Below the pieces are notes generated by a model. The model was not told the origin of the DNA. It was given only the letters and a program-made list of their open reading frames with translations, and made no database searches. Below, one piece after another: positions 16,041-24,522 of a stretch of DNA of 33,308 bases. Source of the DNA: Pseudomonadaceae bacterium (GTDB taxonomy: Bacteria > Pseudomonadota > Gammaproteobacteria > Pseudomonadales > Pseudomonadaceae). A program made the position numbers and the translations under genes. The DNA lies in assembly GCA_030602315.1 (NCBI GenBank), contig JAUVZY010000026.1, positions 1 through 33,308 on the forward strand. Direction: 5' to 3'. Each line of letters begins with the position of its first letter. Position 1 is the first letter of the stretch.

Positions 16041-16502
16041 TCACTCGTCGACCTTCTCCCCTTCCGGCGACACCAGATACCACTCGCCGCCAAAGCCCTT
16101 CACATCGTGGCCGGTGACCTGGCCGGACTGCTGGTCCTTGGCGAAGTAGTACAGCGGCCAGCCGCCGTAGGTCACCTGGGTCTGGCCGTCGGTACGCTGC
16201 AGGGTGCCGACGCGATCCTGCTCGAGGTCTTCACCCACCTGCGGAGTGCCCTGCACGATCAGCGGCGGCCAGGCTTCGGCGCACTGGTCCTGGCAGCTGC
16301 TGGCGGCCTGAGACGATCCCTCCTCCTGGGTGTCGGAGGTGAAGAGGTACAGCGCACGGCCCTGGCCGTCGGTCAGATATTCGCCATACTCATCGTGCTC
16401 CTCGACCTTCAGCCGGACCTCACCGGCGGTCTGCGCCAGGGCCAGACCACTGAAGGCCAGGCCGGCGGCAAGGGCGAGGCAGAGCGTTTTCTTGCTGTTC
16501 AT
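16041..16502 (-). CDS. secreted COG4315-like repeat protein
   Basis: The 153-residue precursor has a Sec signal peptide (MNSKK, then a hydrophobic run ending ALAQ near 24) but no lipobox cysteine. Two related beta units follow. The first has YLTDGQGRALYLFTSD, then SSCQDQCAEAWPPL, whose two cysteines could form a disulfide. The second has YGGWPLYYF and ends with the GFGGEWYLVSP motif. This is the pattern of the predicted secreted or lipoprotein family COG4315, whose function is unknown. The ATG at 16502 is chosen because the signal peptide starts there; a longer frame to 16625 would bury it. It is co-directional with nnrS, 107 bases apart. Confidence 0.85.
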   Translation of the reverse strand: MNSKKTLCLALAAGLAFSGLALAQTAGEVRLKVEEHDEYGEYLTDGQGRALYLFTSDTQEEGSSQAASSCQDQCAEAWPPLIVQGTPQVGEDLEQDRVGTLQRTDGQTQVTYGGWPLYYFAKDQQSGQVTGHDVKGFGGEWYLVSPEGEKVDE

Positions 16503-16648
16503 CGTCGTGTCTCCAGGCAATGGAACGGACGGGGTGCGGAGCCCGGCGCGGGCGCCGCTGATCAACAGAGGCAGGACGATGAAATCAAGTTCCGGCCGCT
16601 CGGCGCACGCCGGGCAGCCGGTCACTGGGCTGTCAGGGGGGAGCCGCC

Positions 16649-16999
16649 ATGAGCGAGCTGAAGAACGATCAATGCGTGCCCTGCCGGGGTGATCTGCCGG
16701 CGCTGGACAAAGAGGGCATCGCCGCGCTGATGGCGCAGGTGCCCGGCTGGCAGGTGGAGACGGTGGAAGGGGTGGCGCGGCTGGTGAAGCGTTATCGCTT
16801 CCCCAACTTTCGCCTGGCCCTGGCCTTCACCCTGGCGGTGGGCGAGCTAGCCGAGAGCCAGAACCACCACCCGGTGCTGGTCACCGAGTGGGGGCAGGTG
16901 ACGGTGAGCTGGTGGACCCACGCCATCGGCGGGCTGCACCAGAACGACTTCATCATGGCCGCGCGCACCGACTGCCTGGAGGAATGCCCGTCAGGCTGA
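16649..16999 (+). CDS. phhB: pterin-4-alpha-carbinolamine dehydratase
   Basis: The 116-residue enzyme dehydrates 4a-hydroxytetrahydrobiopterin-type carbinolamine and so recycles the pterin cofactor of phenylalanine hydroxylase (PhhA). The active-site signature is seen as ESQNHHP (H73, H74), WW at 88-89, H91 and D100. Length matches PhhB/DCoH proteins. GGGGGAG precedes the ATG. In Pseudomonas phhB usually follows phhA, but no phhA is adjacent here. Its last nine bases overlap the convergent PfpI-like gene. Confidence 0.95.
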   Translation: MSELKNDQCVPCRGDLPALDKEGIAALMAQVPGWQVETVEGVARLVKRYRFPNFRLALAFTLAVGELAESQNHHPVLVTEWGQVTVSWWTHAIGGLHQNDFIMAARTDCLEECPSG

Positions 17000-17689
17000 G
17001 ACGGCCTCAGCCAGGCTCAAGAGCCTGAGCAGCGCCTCGGCGGCCAGCGCCGAGGACGCCGGATTCTGCCCGGTGACCAGCAGGCCGTCGACCCGCAGGT
17101 ACGGCTCCCAGGGCTCGCCCTGGCTGTAGAGACCGCCGCGTGCGCGCAGTTGGTCCTCCAGCGAGAACGGCACCACGCCCGCAAGCCCGAGCTGCGCCTC
17201 TTCGGCATTGCTGAATCCGGTGACCAGCCGCCCCTGCACCAACTGCCGCCCGTCGGTGCCGCGCGCCTCGAGCAGCGCCGCCACGCCATGGCAGACCGCC
17301 GCCAGCGGCTTGCCCGCCTCCACCATCGCCTCCACCACCCCGGTGACCCGCCCGTTGCCGGCCAGATCCCACAGCGGACCGTGGCCGCCGGGCACGAACA
17401 GCCCGGCGAATTCGCTCACCTCGATCTCCTCGAGCGGCAGCGCGGCGGCCAGTTGCGCCTGGGCGGTGAGGTCCGTGGCGAGGCGCCGGGTCGCCTCGCT
17501 CTGCGCCGCCGGTGCCTGGCTTCGCGGGTCGATCGGCACCACGCCGCCGGCCGGCGAAGCCAGCACCAGCTCGATGCCTTCATCGTGCAGCACGTAGTAC
17601 GGCGCGGCGAACTCGTCGAGCCAGAGCCCGGTGGCCAGGCCGGTGTCGGCCAGGCGGGAATGGGATGTGAGCAGCATCAGAACCTTCAT
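16991..17689 (-). CDS. DJ-1/PfpI superfamily class I glutamine-amidotransferase-like protein
   Basis: The 232-residue protein has the DJ-1/PfpI fold of the Hsp31-like group. The nucleophile elbow AVCHG holds C133 with H134, the FVPGGHGPLWD loop is at about 98-108, and the N-terminal GLWLDEFAAPYYVL block supplies the acidic residue E26. Members act as chaperones, glyoxalases or deglycases; which applies here cannot be decided. The 3' end overlaps phhB by nine bases in convergent orientation. It lies 76 bases after the DUF192 gene on the same strand and may share its transcript. Confidence 0.9.
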   Translation of the reverse strand: MKVLMLLTSHSRLADTGLATGLWLDEFAAPYYVLHDEGIELVLASPAGGVVPIDPRSQAPAAQSEATRRLATDLTAQAQLAAALPLEEIEVSEFAGLFVPGGHGPLWDLAGNGRVTGVVEAMVEAGKPLAAVCHGVAALLEARGTDGRQLVQGRLVTGFSNAEEAQLGLAGVVPFSLEDQLRARGGLYSQGEPWEPYLRVDGLLVTGQNPASSALAAEALLRLLSLAEAVSA

Positions 17690-17765
17690 GCGACCTCCTG
17701 CGGCAACGGGTGGGCTGCCCGTTCGACCGGCACCAAGCGCTTCTGCTCAGCGCCGGGCGCTGCCG

Positions 17766-18185
17766 TCAGTCGACCGGCGGCAGGCCCTCGACCCGGCTGC
17801 CGGGGCCGATGCCACGCGCGGCGAACCAGCCCTGGTTGGCCTCGATGGCATAGCGCGCCGGGCCGGCGCTGCACTGCAGGCGGCGCTCGTGCGGGGTCAG
17901 ATCGACGTGGTTGAGCACCCGGCCGTGCTCATCGAGGAACAGCGCCGAGAGCGGCAGCGGGGTGTTCTTCATCCACAGGCACTGGCGCTGGGCGACGGGA
18001 AAGACAAACAGCATGCCGGCGTTGGCGCCGAGTTCGGTGCGCTCCATCAGCCCGCGCTCGCGCTCGGCGCGGGTAGCGGCCACTTCCACGCTCAGGGCCT
18101 GGCCCTCCAGGTGCAGCACCCGCTCGGCGGCCTGGGCGAGGCCTGCGGTCAGCAGCAAAAGCAGCAATCCAACGGTGCCGTGCAT
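17766..18185 (-). CDS. DUF192 periplasmic protein
   Basis: The 139-residue precursor has a signal peptide (a leucine run ending AQAAE near 20) and then the DUF192 beta-barrel. Family marks are AERERGLMER near 40-48, GMLFVFP, the WMKNTPLPLSALFLDE block and the late EANQGWFAARGI segment. The function of the family is unknown; it is a small exported protein. It sits between the HD-GYP and PfpI-like genes, all on the minus strand, with gaps of 65 and 76 bases. Confidence 0.9.
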   Translation of the reverse strand: MHGTVGLLLLLLTAGLAQAAERVLHLEGQALSVEVAATRAERERGLMERTELGANAGMLFVFPVAQRQCLWMKNTPLPLSALFLDEHGRVLNHVDLTPHERRLQCSAGPARYAIEANQGWFAARGIGPGSRVEGLPPVD

Positions 18186-18250
18186 GATCTACCTCCGCGT
18201 GCGGGTGCGTGCCTTTGCAGTCTTGCGGATCGGCACGCCGCGCGCCAGCG

Positions 18251-19519
18251 CTAGAACGGCGAGCCCTTGCGCAGCGACACCCCGGCCCACAGCTCCTCGA
18301 GGTTGCGAAAGCCCCACTTGGCCGGGTCTTCCCAGCCGAGGATGCGGTCGTCGCTACGCGCCAGATCGATCACCTGCTGCACCACCGGGGTCATCGAGCG
18401 GGTCGAGAAGAACACTTTGACCTGCGGGGTGAGCAGAGATTGCGCGCCCTGCTCGAGCACCACGCCGAGGCGCCCGCTGTGCAGGCGGACCAGCGAGCCG
18501 GTGGGGTAGATGCCCACCGACTTGACGAAGGCCTGGAATACCCGCTGATCGAAGTGCCCGCGCCATTCGGCCATCTTGCGGATCGACTCGGCCGGCGCCC
18601 AGCCGGCCTTGTACACCCGGTTGGAACTGATCGCGTCGTACACGTCGCACACCGCGCCGATGCGCGCCATCAGCGAGATGTCCTCGCCGGCCAGGGCGTG
18701 GGGGTAGCCGCTGCCGTCGATCTTCTCGTGGTGATGCAGGCAGACGTCGATCGCCGCCTCGCCGACCTGCCCGCCCCGGCGCAGGATCTCGGCGCCGGCG
18801 GCCGGATGGCCGCGCACGATGGCGAACTCCGCTTCGCTGAGCCGACCCGGCTTGTTGAGGATCTCGTCGGGCAGCGCCACCTTGCCCAGGTCATGCAGCA
18901 GGCCGGCAACGCCCGCTTCGCGCACCTGCGCTTCCTCCAGGCCGAGCTGGCGCGCCACCGCGATCATCAGCGCGCAGACCGCCACCGAGTGCAGGTAGGT
19001 GTACTGGTCGGCCGATTTCAGGCGGATCAGGCTGATGAAGGCATCGGGATGGCGCAGCACCGAGGCGGAAATGTCCTCGACCAGCGCCACCGCCTGCTCG
19101 GCGCACACCGCCTGGCCCATGCGCGCCTCGGTGAACATCTGCGTCATCGCCTCGCGCGAGCGCTGGCACAGCTGCACGGCCTTGCCCAGCTCCTCATCCA
19201 GCGCGCGCGGCGGCGCGGCGCGCACGACCGGGGCCGCCGGGCGCTGTTCGCAGCTGGGTTTGTCGCTGCAGTTATCGCAGGGACTGGCCGGCGGCGCCTC
19301 GGGCTCGGCCAGCGGCATCGCGCCGGGCTCGAGCAGGTCGAGGCCGCGGGCGGTGTCGATGACGACGTTCTCCACGCGGCTGCCGCGAATCAGGCTGAGC
19401 TTGTCCACGCCATCGACGAGAAAGCGCGAGCGAAAAAAGGGGTGATCCATCCATGAGCCGCACATCTCCTGCACATACATCCCGACCCGCAGGTCGGCGA
19501 CGGCAATACGTTTAAGCAC
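18251..19519 (-). CDS. HD-GYP domain protein, probable cyclic-di-GMP phosphodiesterase
   Basis: The 422-residue cytoplasmic protein has an N-terminal DUF3391-like domain (about 1-100) and an HD-GYP domain (about 140-330). The HD pair is H209-D210 and the GYP signature HHHEKIDGSGYP is at 262-273. These residues predict hydrolysis of cyclic-di-GMP through a metal centre. I prefer the GTG at 19519, preceded by GGGAGAG; the ATGs upstream (to 19567) have no good site and the VLKRIAV start matches the family's usual opening. A cysteine cluster CDNCSDKPSC (81-90) between the two domains is unusual and may bind metal. A C-terminal extension of about 90 residues follows the GYP core. Confidence 0.92.
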   Translation of the reverse strand: MLKRIAVADLRVGMYVQEMCGSWMDHPFFRSRFLVDGVDKLSLIRGSRVENVVIDTARGLDLLEPGAMPLAEPEAPPASPCDNCSDKPSCEQRPAAPVVRAAPPRALDEELGKAVQLCQRSREAMTQMFTEARMGQAVCAEQAVALVEDISASVLRHPDAFISLIRLKSADQYTYLHSVAVCALMIAVARQLGLEEAQVREAGVAGLLHDLGKVALPDEILNKPGRLSEAEFAIVRGHPAAGAEILRRGGQVGEAAIDVCLHHHEKIDGSGYPHALAGEDISLMARIGAVCDVYDAISSNRVYKAGWAPAESIRKMAEWRGHFDQRVFQAFVKSVGIYPTGSLVRLHSGRLGVVLEQGAQSLLTPQVKVFFSTRSMTPVVQQVIDLARSDDRILGWEDPAKWGFRNLEELWAGVSLRKGSPF

Positions 19520-19592
19520 GGAGCTCTCCCGGGCTGATGGAGCCACGGCCATCATAGTGCATCCCAATTGTTACATTTGCTGTGCTTTAGGC

Positions 19593-20477
19593 TTAATCCA
19601 GGCGCAGGCTGCTCTGAAAATGCCGCGGCGCGCCGGTCAAGGGATCGTCGAAGCAGAGCGCCTGGGCCAGCAGCTTGAGCGGCCGACTGAAGTCCTCGCG
19701 CTCGCGCTCCTCGCGCGGCCACAGCACGGGGTACAGCGGATCGTTGCAGATGCCGGCGCCGAGCGCGGCCATCTGCACGCGCAACTGGTGGCGACGGCCG
19801 CTGACCGGATACAGCGCGTAGCGCCACAGCGACTCGCCGCGCTCGAGCACCTCGATGCGCGTCTCGCTGTTCGGCGCGCCGGGCACCTCCTGCATGGTAA
19901 AGAACAGCTCGCCATCGACGATCCGCGTGCGCCGGATCAGCGGAAACTCCAGCTGCGGCAGCGGTGCGCACAGCGCCTCGTAGCGCTTGTGCATGCGCCG
20001 CTCACGAAACAGCGCCTGGTAGGCGCCGCGCGTCGCCGGGTTGGTGGAAAACAGCACCAGCCCGGCGGTCAGCCGGTCGATACGGTGCAACGGCGCCAGG
20101 TGCGGATTGTCCACCCGCCGGCAGAGGCGGTTGAGCAAACTCTGCTCGACGTACTCGCCGGAGGGCTGCACCGGCAGAAAGTGCGGTTTGTCGGCCACCA
20201 GGAGGTGCTCGTCCTGGTACAGCACGCGTTCCTCGAAGGGGATCGGCTTCTCCGCCGGCACCTCACGAAAGTACTGCACGCGCAGGGCGGTCTGGTACGG
20301 CCGGTCCTCGCCGATCGGCTGGCCGGCGGCGTCCAGCACCCGGCCACGGGCCATGCGCTCGCGCCAGGTGGCCCGGTCGACCGTCGGGAAACGCGCGCAC
20401 AGGCAGTCGAGCACCGTGGCCCAGTTGCCCTGGGGCAGGTGGACGATGCTCGGGCGCGAGGAAGAAGGCGTGGTCAT
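19593..20477 (-). CDS. RluA-family RNA pseudouridine synthase
   Basis: The 294-residue enzyme converts a uridine in rRNA or tRNA to pseudouridine. An S4-like N-terminal part (about 15-75) precedes the catalytic domain. The catalytic aspartate D134 is in HRIDRLTAG, a variant of the usual HRLD-x-x-T-S-G. Later motifs are KRYEAL and the SGRRHQLRVQMA block. The particular RNA target cannot be deduced. I chose the ATG at 20477; one ten codons upstream is possible. It is divergent from the CHAD gene, with 132 bases between starts, and lies upstream of the HD-GYP gene on the same strand with a 73-base gap. Confidence 0.92.
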   Translation of the reverse strand: MTTPSSSRPSIVHLPQGNWATVLDCLCARFPTVDRATWRERMARGRVLDAAGQPIGEDRPYQTALRVQYFREVPAEKPIPFEERVLYQDEHLLVADKPHFLPVQPSGEYVEQSLLNRLCRRVDNPHLAPLHRIDRLTAGLVLFSTNPATRGAYQALFRERRMHKRYEALCAPLPQLEFPLIRRTRIVDGELFFTMQEVPGAPNSETRIEVLERGESLWRYALYPVSGRRHQLRVQMAALGAGICNDPLYPVLWPREEREREDFSRPLKLLAQALCFDDPLTGAPRHFQSSLRLD

Positions 20478-20609
20478 GGGCGCGTTCCGCAAAAACCGGG
20501 CGCGCATTCTACCCCCTGCGGCGGGCGCGCCAACGGCCGATGGGCCGCACTGGTCGGCGCCATTGCCGCTGGCTAGGCTCGTTGCAGGTCCATTCATCCG
20601 GGAGGCGGC

Positions 20610-21494
20610 ATGTCGTTTCGCATCAAGCCCGATTGCTCCAGCCCCGACGAAATCCGCCGGCTGGCCGGCCGACGTCTGGAGAAGGCCATCGCCGCGCTGC
20701 AAGACGGCTCGGCCGAAGGTATCCACGATGCCCGCAAGCGGCTCAAGGAAACCCGCGCGCTGCTGCGCCTGGTGCGTCAGTCGCTGGGCAAGGGGCGCTT
20801 CAAGGCGCTCAACGCCACGCTGCGCGACAGCGCCCGGCAGCTCTCGGCGCAGCGCGATGCCAGCGCGCTGGTGGAATGCTGGGACGCGCTGATCGCGCAT
20901 TGCCCGGCGCGCTTTGCCGACCCCGCGTTCAGCGCGGTGCGCCAGCGCCTGGTCGAGCGGACCGGGAACGAGCCGACCGACACGCCGCTGGCGCCGGTGA
21001 TCGACACGCTGCGCCAGGTCAGCGACGGGATCGCCTGCTGGCCGCTGCGCAGGCAGGGCTTCGCACTGTGGGCCAAGGGCCTGCAGCGCAGCTATCAGGA
21101 CGGCTGCCATGCCCTGCGCGCGGTGCGCCGCCAGCCGAGCGACGAAGCCCTGCACGAATGGCGCAAGCGGGCCAAAGACCACTGGTACCAGACGCGCCTG
21201 CTCGAACACGCCTGGCCGGCGCTGTTCAAGGCGCGCAAGCGCGAACTCAAGCGCCTGGCCGATTACCTGGGCGACGACCATGACCTGGCCCTGCTGCAGA
21301 CGCTCCTGGCCGAGCAGCCCGCGCTGGTGGACGACGACGACACCCGCGCCGCGCTGGCCGAGGCGATCGCCACCCGCCGCGCGGTGCTGCAGGCGCAGGC
21401 GCTGACGCTTGGCGCGCGGGTCTACGCCGAGGCGCCCAAGGCGCTGGTCAGCCGCTGGCGCGCCTACTGGAAGGTGGCCGCCGCCAGCCATTGA
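20610..21494 (+). CDS. CHAD domain protein
   Basis: The 294-residue helical protein consists of a CHAD domain. The two conserved histidine helices are visible as IHDARKRLKETRALLRLVR near 38-56 and LHEWRKRAKDHWYQTRLLE near 179-197, and the DYLGDDHDLALLQ segment follows. CHAD domains bind polyphosphate through basic grooves, and some associate with polyphosphate granules. No adenylate-cyclase-like CYTH domain is fused or adjacent. GGGAGG precedes the ATG. Terminal helices appear complete, so the gene is intact. Confidence 0.9.
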   Translation: MSFRIKPDCSSPDEIRRLAGRRLEKAIAALQDGSAEGIHDARKRLKETRALLRLVRQSLGKGRFKALNATLRDSARQLSAQRDASALVECWDALIAHCPARFADPAFSAVRQRLVERTGNEPTDTPLAPVIDTLRQVSDGIACWPLRRQGFALWAKGLQRSYQDGCHALRAVRRQPSDEALHEWRKRAKDHWYQTRLLEHAWPALFKARKRELKRLADYLGDDHDLALLQTLLAEQPALVDDDDTRAALAEAIATRRAVLQAQALTLGARVYAEAPKALVSRWRAYWKVAAASH

Positions 21495-21615
21495 GCCGAC
21501 GAAACCCTCGAACCTCTGCCCGCCCCCGCCGTCAAGACCTTAAACGAGGCTTCAGAACCCCGGCGGGTGCACGGCCATGCGGTCGGCGCGTCCGCCCCCG
21601 AACGAGGACCCCGCC

Positions 21616-23406
21616 ATGGCCATGACCGTCAGCGACTACCTTGTCGAACGTCTCTACCAATGGGGGGTTCGCCGGATCTACGGCTATCCGGGCGACGGCA
21701 TCAACGGCGTGTTCGGCGCGCTCAACCGCTCCGGCGAGAAGATCCGCTTCATCCAGGCCCGCCATGAGGAAATGGCCGCGTTCATGGCCTCGGCCGACGC
21801 CAAGTTCACCGGCGGGCTGGGCGTGTGCATCGCCACCTCCGGCCCCGGCGCCTCGCACCTGATCACCGGCCTGTACGACGCACGCCTGGACCACCAGCCG
21901 GTGCTGGCCATCACCGGCCAGCAGTCGCGCCTGGCCATGGGCGGGCATTACCAGCAGGAAGTCGACCTGGTGTCGCTGTTCAAGGACGTCGCCGGCAGCT
22001 TCGTCCAGCAGGCCGCCGCGCCGGCGCAGGTGCGCCACCTGATCGACCGCGCCATTCGCACCGCCGTGGGCGATCGCCGGGTCGCGGTGATCGTGCTGCC
22101 CAACGACCTGCAGGAAGAAGACTACAGCGAGCCGCCGCGTTCGCACGGCACCGTGCACTCGGGCATCGGCTACAGCCGGCCGAAGAAGGTGCCCTACGAA
22201 GCCGACCTGGCGCTGGCCGCCGAGGTGCTCAACGCCGGCAAGAAGGTCGCCATCCTGGTCGGCGCCGGCGCCCTGCAGGCCACCGACGAGGTGATCGCGG
22301 TGGCCGACCGGCTCGGCGCCGGGGTGGCCAAGGCGCTGCTCGGCAAGGCCGCGCTGCCCGACGACCTGCCCTGGGTCACCGGCTCGATCGGCCTGCTCGG
22401 CACCGAGCCGAGCTACAAGCTGATGACCGAGTGCGACACCCTGCTGATGATCGGCTCGGGCTTTCCCTACTCCGAATTTCTGCCCAAGGAAGGCCAGGCG
22501 CGCGGCGTGCAGATCGACATCAAGGCCGACATGCTCAGCCTGCGCTACCCGATGGAGGTGAATCTGGAGGGCGACGCCGCCGAAACCCTGCGCGCGCTGC
22601 TGCCGCTGCTCGAGGCCCGATCCGACGACAGCTGGCGCCAGAAGATCATCGGCTGGCGCGAGGACTGGGAAAAGACCCTCACCGACCGGGCCATGGTCGC
22701 CGCCGAGCCGGTCAACCCGCAGCGGGTGGCCTACGAGCTGTCGCCGCGCCTGCCGGACAACGCCATCATCACCAGCGACTCGGGCTCCTGCGCCAACTGG
22801 TTCGCCCGTGACGTGAAGATCCGCCGCGGCATGATGTGCTCGCTCTCCGGCGGGCTGGCCTCGATGGGCGCCGGGGTGCCCTACGCCATCGCCGCCAAGT
22901 TCGCCTACCCCGAGCGCGCGGTGGTGGCGATGGTCGGCGACGGCGCCATGCAGATGAACAACCTGGCCGAGCTGATCACCGTGGCCAAGTACTGGCAGGA
23001 ATGGGCCAACCCCACCTGGATCTGCTGCGTGTTCAACAACGAGGACCTCAACCAGGTGACCTGGGAGCAGCGGGTGATGGCCGGCGACCCGAAGTTCGAG
23101 GCCTCGCAGAACATCCCCAACGTGCCCTATCACCGCTTCGCCGAGTCCATCGGCCTGATGGGCATCTACGTCGACCGCGAGGACGCGGTGGCCGATGCCT
23201 GGGAGCGCGCCTTCGCCGCCGACCGCCCGGTGCTGATCGAATTCAAGACCGACCCGAACGTGCCGCCGCTGCCGCCGCACATCAAGTTCGCCCAGGCCAA
23301 GAAGTTCGCCACCACCCTGCTGCACGGCGACCCGGACCAGGCCGGCATCATCAAGCAGACCGCCAAGCAGGTGCTATCGAACATGCTGCCGGGCGGCCGC
23401 CAATGA
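21616..23406 (+). CDS. thiamine diphosphate-dependent enzyme, pyruvate oxidase/YdaP-like
   Basis: The 596-residue protein has the three-domain ThDP fold of the pyruvate oxidase/acetolactate synthase family. The catalytic glutamate is in RHEEMAAF (E51), and the ThDP/Mg motif starts GDG at 441-443 and ends NN at 474-475. The central domain (about 195-340) has the nucleotide-binding look of oxidases such as PoxB, but I cannot tell whether FAD is bound. Family members decarboxylate 2-keto acids. No C-terminal amphipathic PoxB membrane helix is evident. GAGGA precedes the ATG at 21616. It is first of a five-gene operon; its TGA overlaps the ATG of the next gene (ATGA). Confidence 0.9.
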   Translation: MAMTVSDYLVERLYQWGVRRIYGYPGDGINGVFGALNRSGEKIRFIQARHEEMAAFMASADAKFTGGLGVCIATSGPGASHLITGLYDARLDHQPVLAITGQQSRLAMGGHYQQEVDLVSLFKDVAGSFVQQAAAPAQVRHLIDRAIRTAVGDRRVAVIVLPNDLQEEDYSEPPRSHGTVHSGIGYSRPKKVPYEADLALAAEVLNAGKKVAILVGAGALQATDEVIAVADRLGAGVAKALLGKAALPDDLPWVTGSIGLLGTEPSYKLMTECDTLLMIGSGFPYSEFLPKEGQARGVQIDIKADMLSLRYPMEVNLEGDAAETLRALLPLLEARSDDSWRQKIIGWREDWEKTLTDRAMVAAEPVNPQRVAYELSPRLPDNAIITSDSGSCANWFARDVKIRRGMMCSLSGGLASMGAGVPYAIAAKFAYPERAVVAMVGDGAMQMNNLAELITVAKYWQEWANPTWICCVFNNEDLNQVTWEQRVMAGDPKFEASQNIPNVPYHRFAESIGLMGIYVDREDAVADAWERAFAADRPVLIEFKTDPNVPPLPPHIKFAQAKKFATTLLHGDPDQAGIIKQTAKQVLSNMLPGGRQ

Positions 23407-24509
23407 ACGCTGCCGAAGTCAGCGTCAGCGCCCTGCGCGCGGCGGCCTACCGGATTCCCACCGAGGAGGTCGAGGCCGACGGCACCCTGCGCTGGGACGC
23501 CACCACCCTGGTGGTGGTCGAGGTCGAGGGCGGCGGCAAGACCGGGCTGGGCTACACCTACGCCGACGCGGCGGTGGTGCGGCTGATCGACGGTCTGCTG
23601 CGCGAACACGTGGAAGGCCACGACGCCCTGAACCCCTCGCGGATCACCGCGCACCTCTGGACCATGGTGCGCAACGTCGGCCGCTCGGGCCTCTGCGCCT
23701 GCGCCATCTCGGCGCTGGACACCGCGCTGTGGGACCTCAAGGCGCGCCTGCTGGACCTGCCGCTGGCGCTGCTGCTCGGCCGCCAGCGCGACAGCGTGGC
23801 GGTGTACGGCAGTGGCGGCTTTCTCAGCGAGGACGACCGCAGCCTGCGCGAACAGCTCGGCCGCTGGGCCGAGGAAGACGGCTGCCGCTGGGTGAAGATG
23901 AAGATCGGCGACGACCCCGAGCGCGAGCTGGCGCGGGTCAAGGACGTGCTCGAAGGCATCGGCGAGGCGATGCTGATGGTCGACGCCAACGGCGCCTACA
24001 GCCCGCGCCAGGCGATCACCGTCGCCCGCCACCTGGCCAGCCTCGGCGTCGACTGGTTCGAGGAGCCGGTCAGCTCGGACGATCGCGCCGGGCTGGCCCG
24101 GGTGCGCCAGGCGCTGGACAGCGCCGGGGTGGGCATGGACGTGGCCGCCGGCGAATACGCCTACACCCCCGACGACTTTCGCCTGCTGCTCGAAGCCCGC
24201 GCGGTGGACGTGCTGCAGGCCGACATCACCCGCTGCGGCGGGGTGACCGGCTTTTTGCGCGCGGCGGCGCTGTGCGAGGCGTTTCACCTCGACCTCTCCA
24301 CCCACTGCGCGCCGGCGCTGCACCTGCCGGCGGCCTGCGCGGTGCCCAGGCTGCGCCACCTGGAGTGGTTCTACGACCATGTGCGCATCGAGTCGATGCT
24401 GTTCGACGGCGCCCCGGTGCTGGCACGCGGGCGGATCACCCCCGACCTCGGCGCCCCCGGCCACGGGCTGAGCTTCCGACACGCCGACGCCGCGCACTAC
24501 GCCATCTGA
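23403..24509 (+). CDS. enolase-superfamily enzyme, mandelate racemase/sugar-acid dehydratase type
   Basis: The 368-residue protein has the N-terminal capping domain (about 5-125) and the modified TIM barrel of the mandelate racemase subgroup. The general-base motif K165-x-K167, metal ligands D194 (VDANG), E220 (EEP) and E251 (AGE), and an apparent D274/H301 pair (ADITRCGG and STHCAP) are all in place. Such enzymes abstract the alpha proton of a carboxylate, leading to racemisation or, more often, dehydration of a sugar acid to a 2-keto-3-deoxy acid. The exact substrate is unknown. The start codon overlaps the stop of the ThDP gene, which suggests translational coupling. Confidence 0.92.
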   Translation: MNAAEVSVSALRAAAYRIPTEEVEADGTLRWDATTLVVVEVEGGGKTGLGYTYADAAVVRLIDGLLREHVEGHDALNPSRITAHLWTMVRNVGRSGLCACAISALDTALWDLKARLLDLPLALLLGRQRDSVAVYGSGGFLSEDDRSLREQLGRWAEEDGCRWVKMKIGDDPERELARVKDVLEGIGEAMLMVDANGAYSPRQAITVARHLASLGVDWFEEPVSSDDRAGLARVRQALDSAGVGMDVAAGEYAYTPDDFRLLLEARAVDVLQADITRCGGVTGFLRAAALCEAFHLDLSTHCAPALHLPAACAVPRLRHLEWFYDHVRIESMLFDGAPVLARGRITPDLGAPGHGLSFRHADAAHYAI

Positions 24510-24522
24510 CCCGGAGGGAGTC

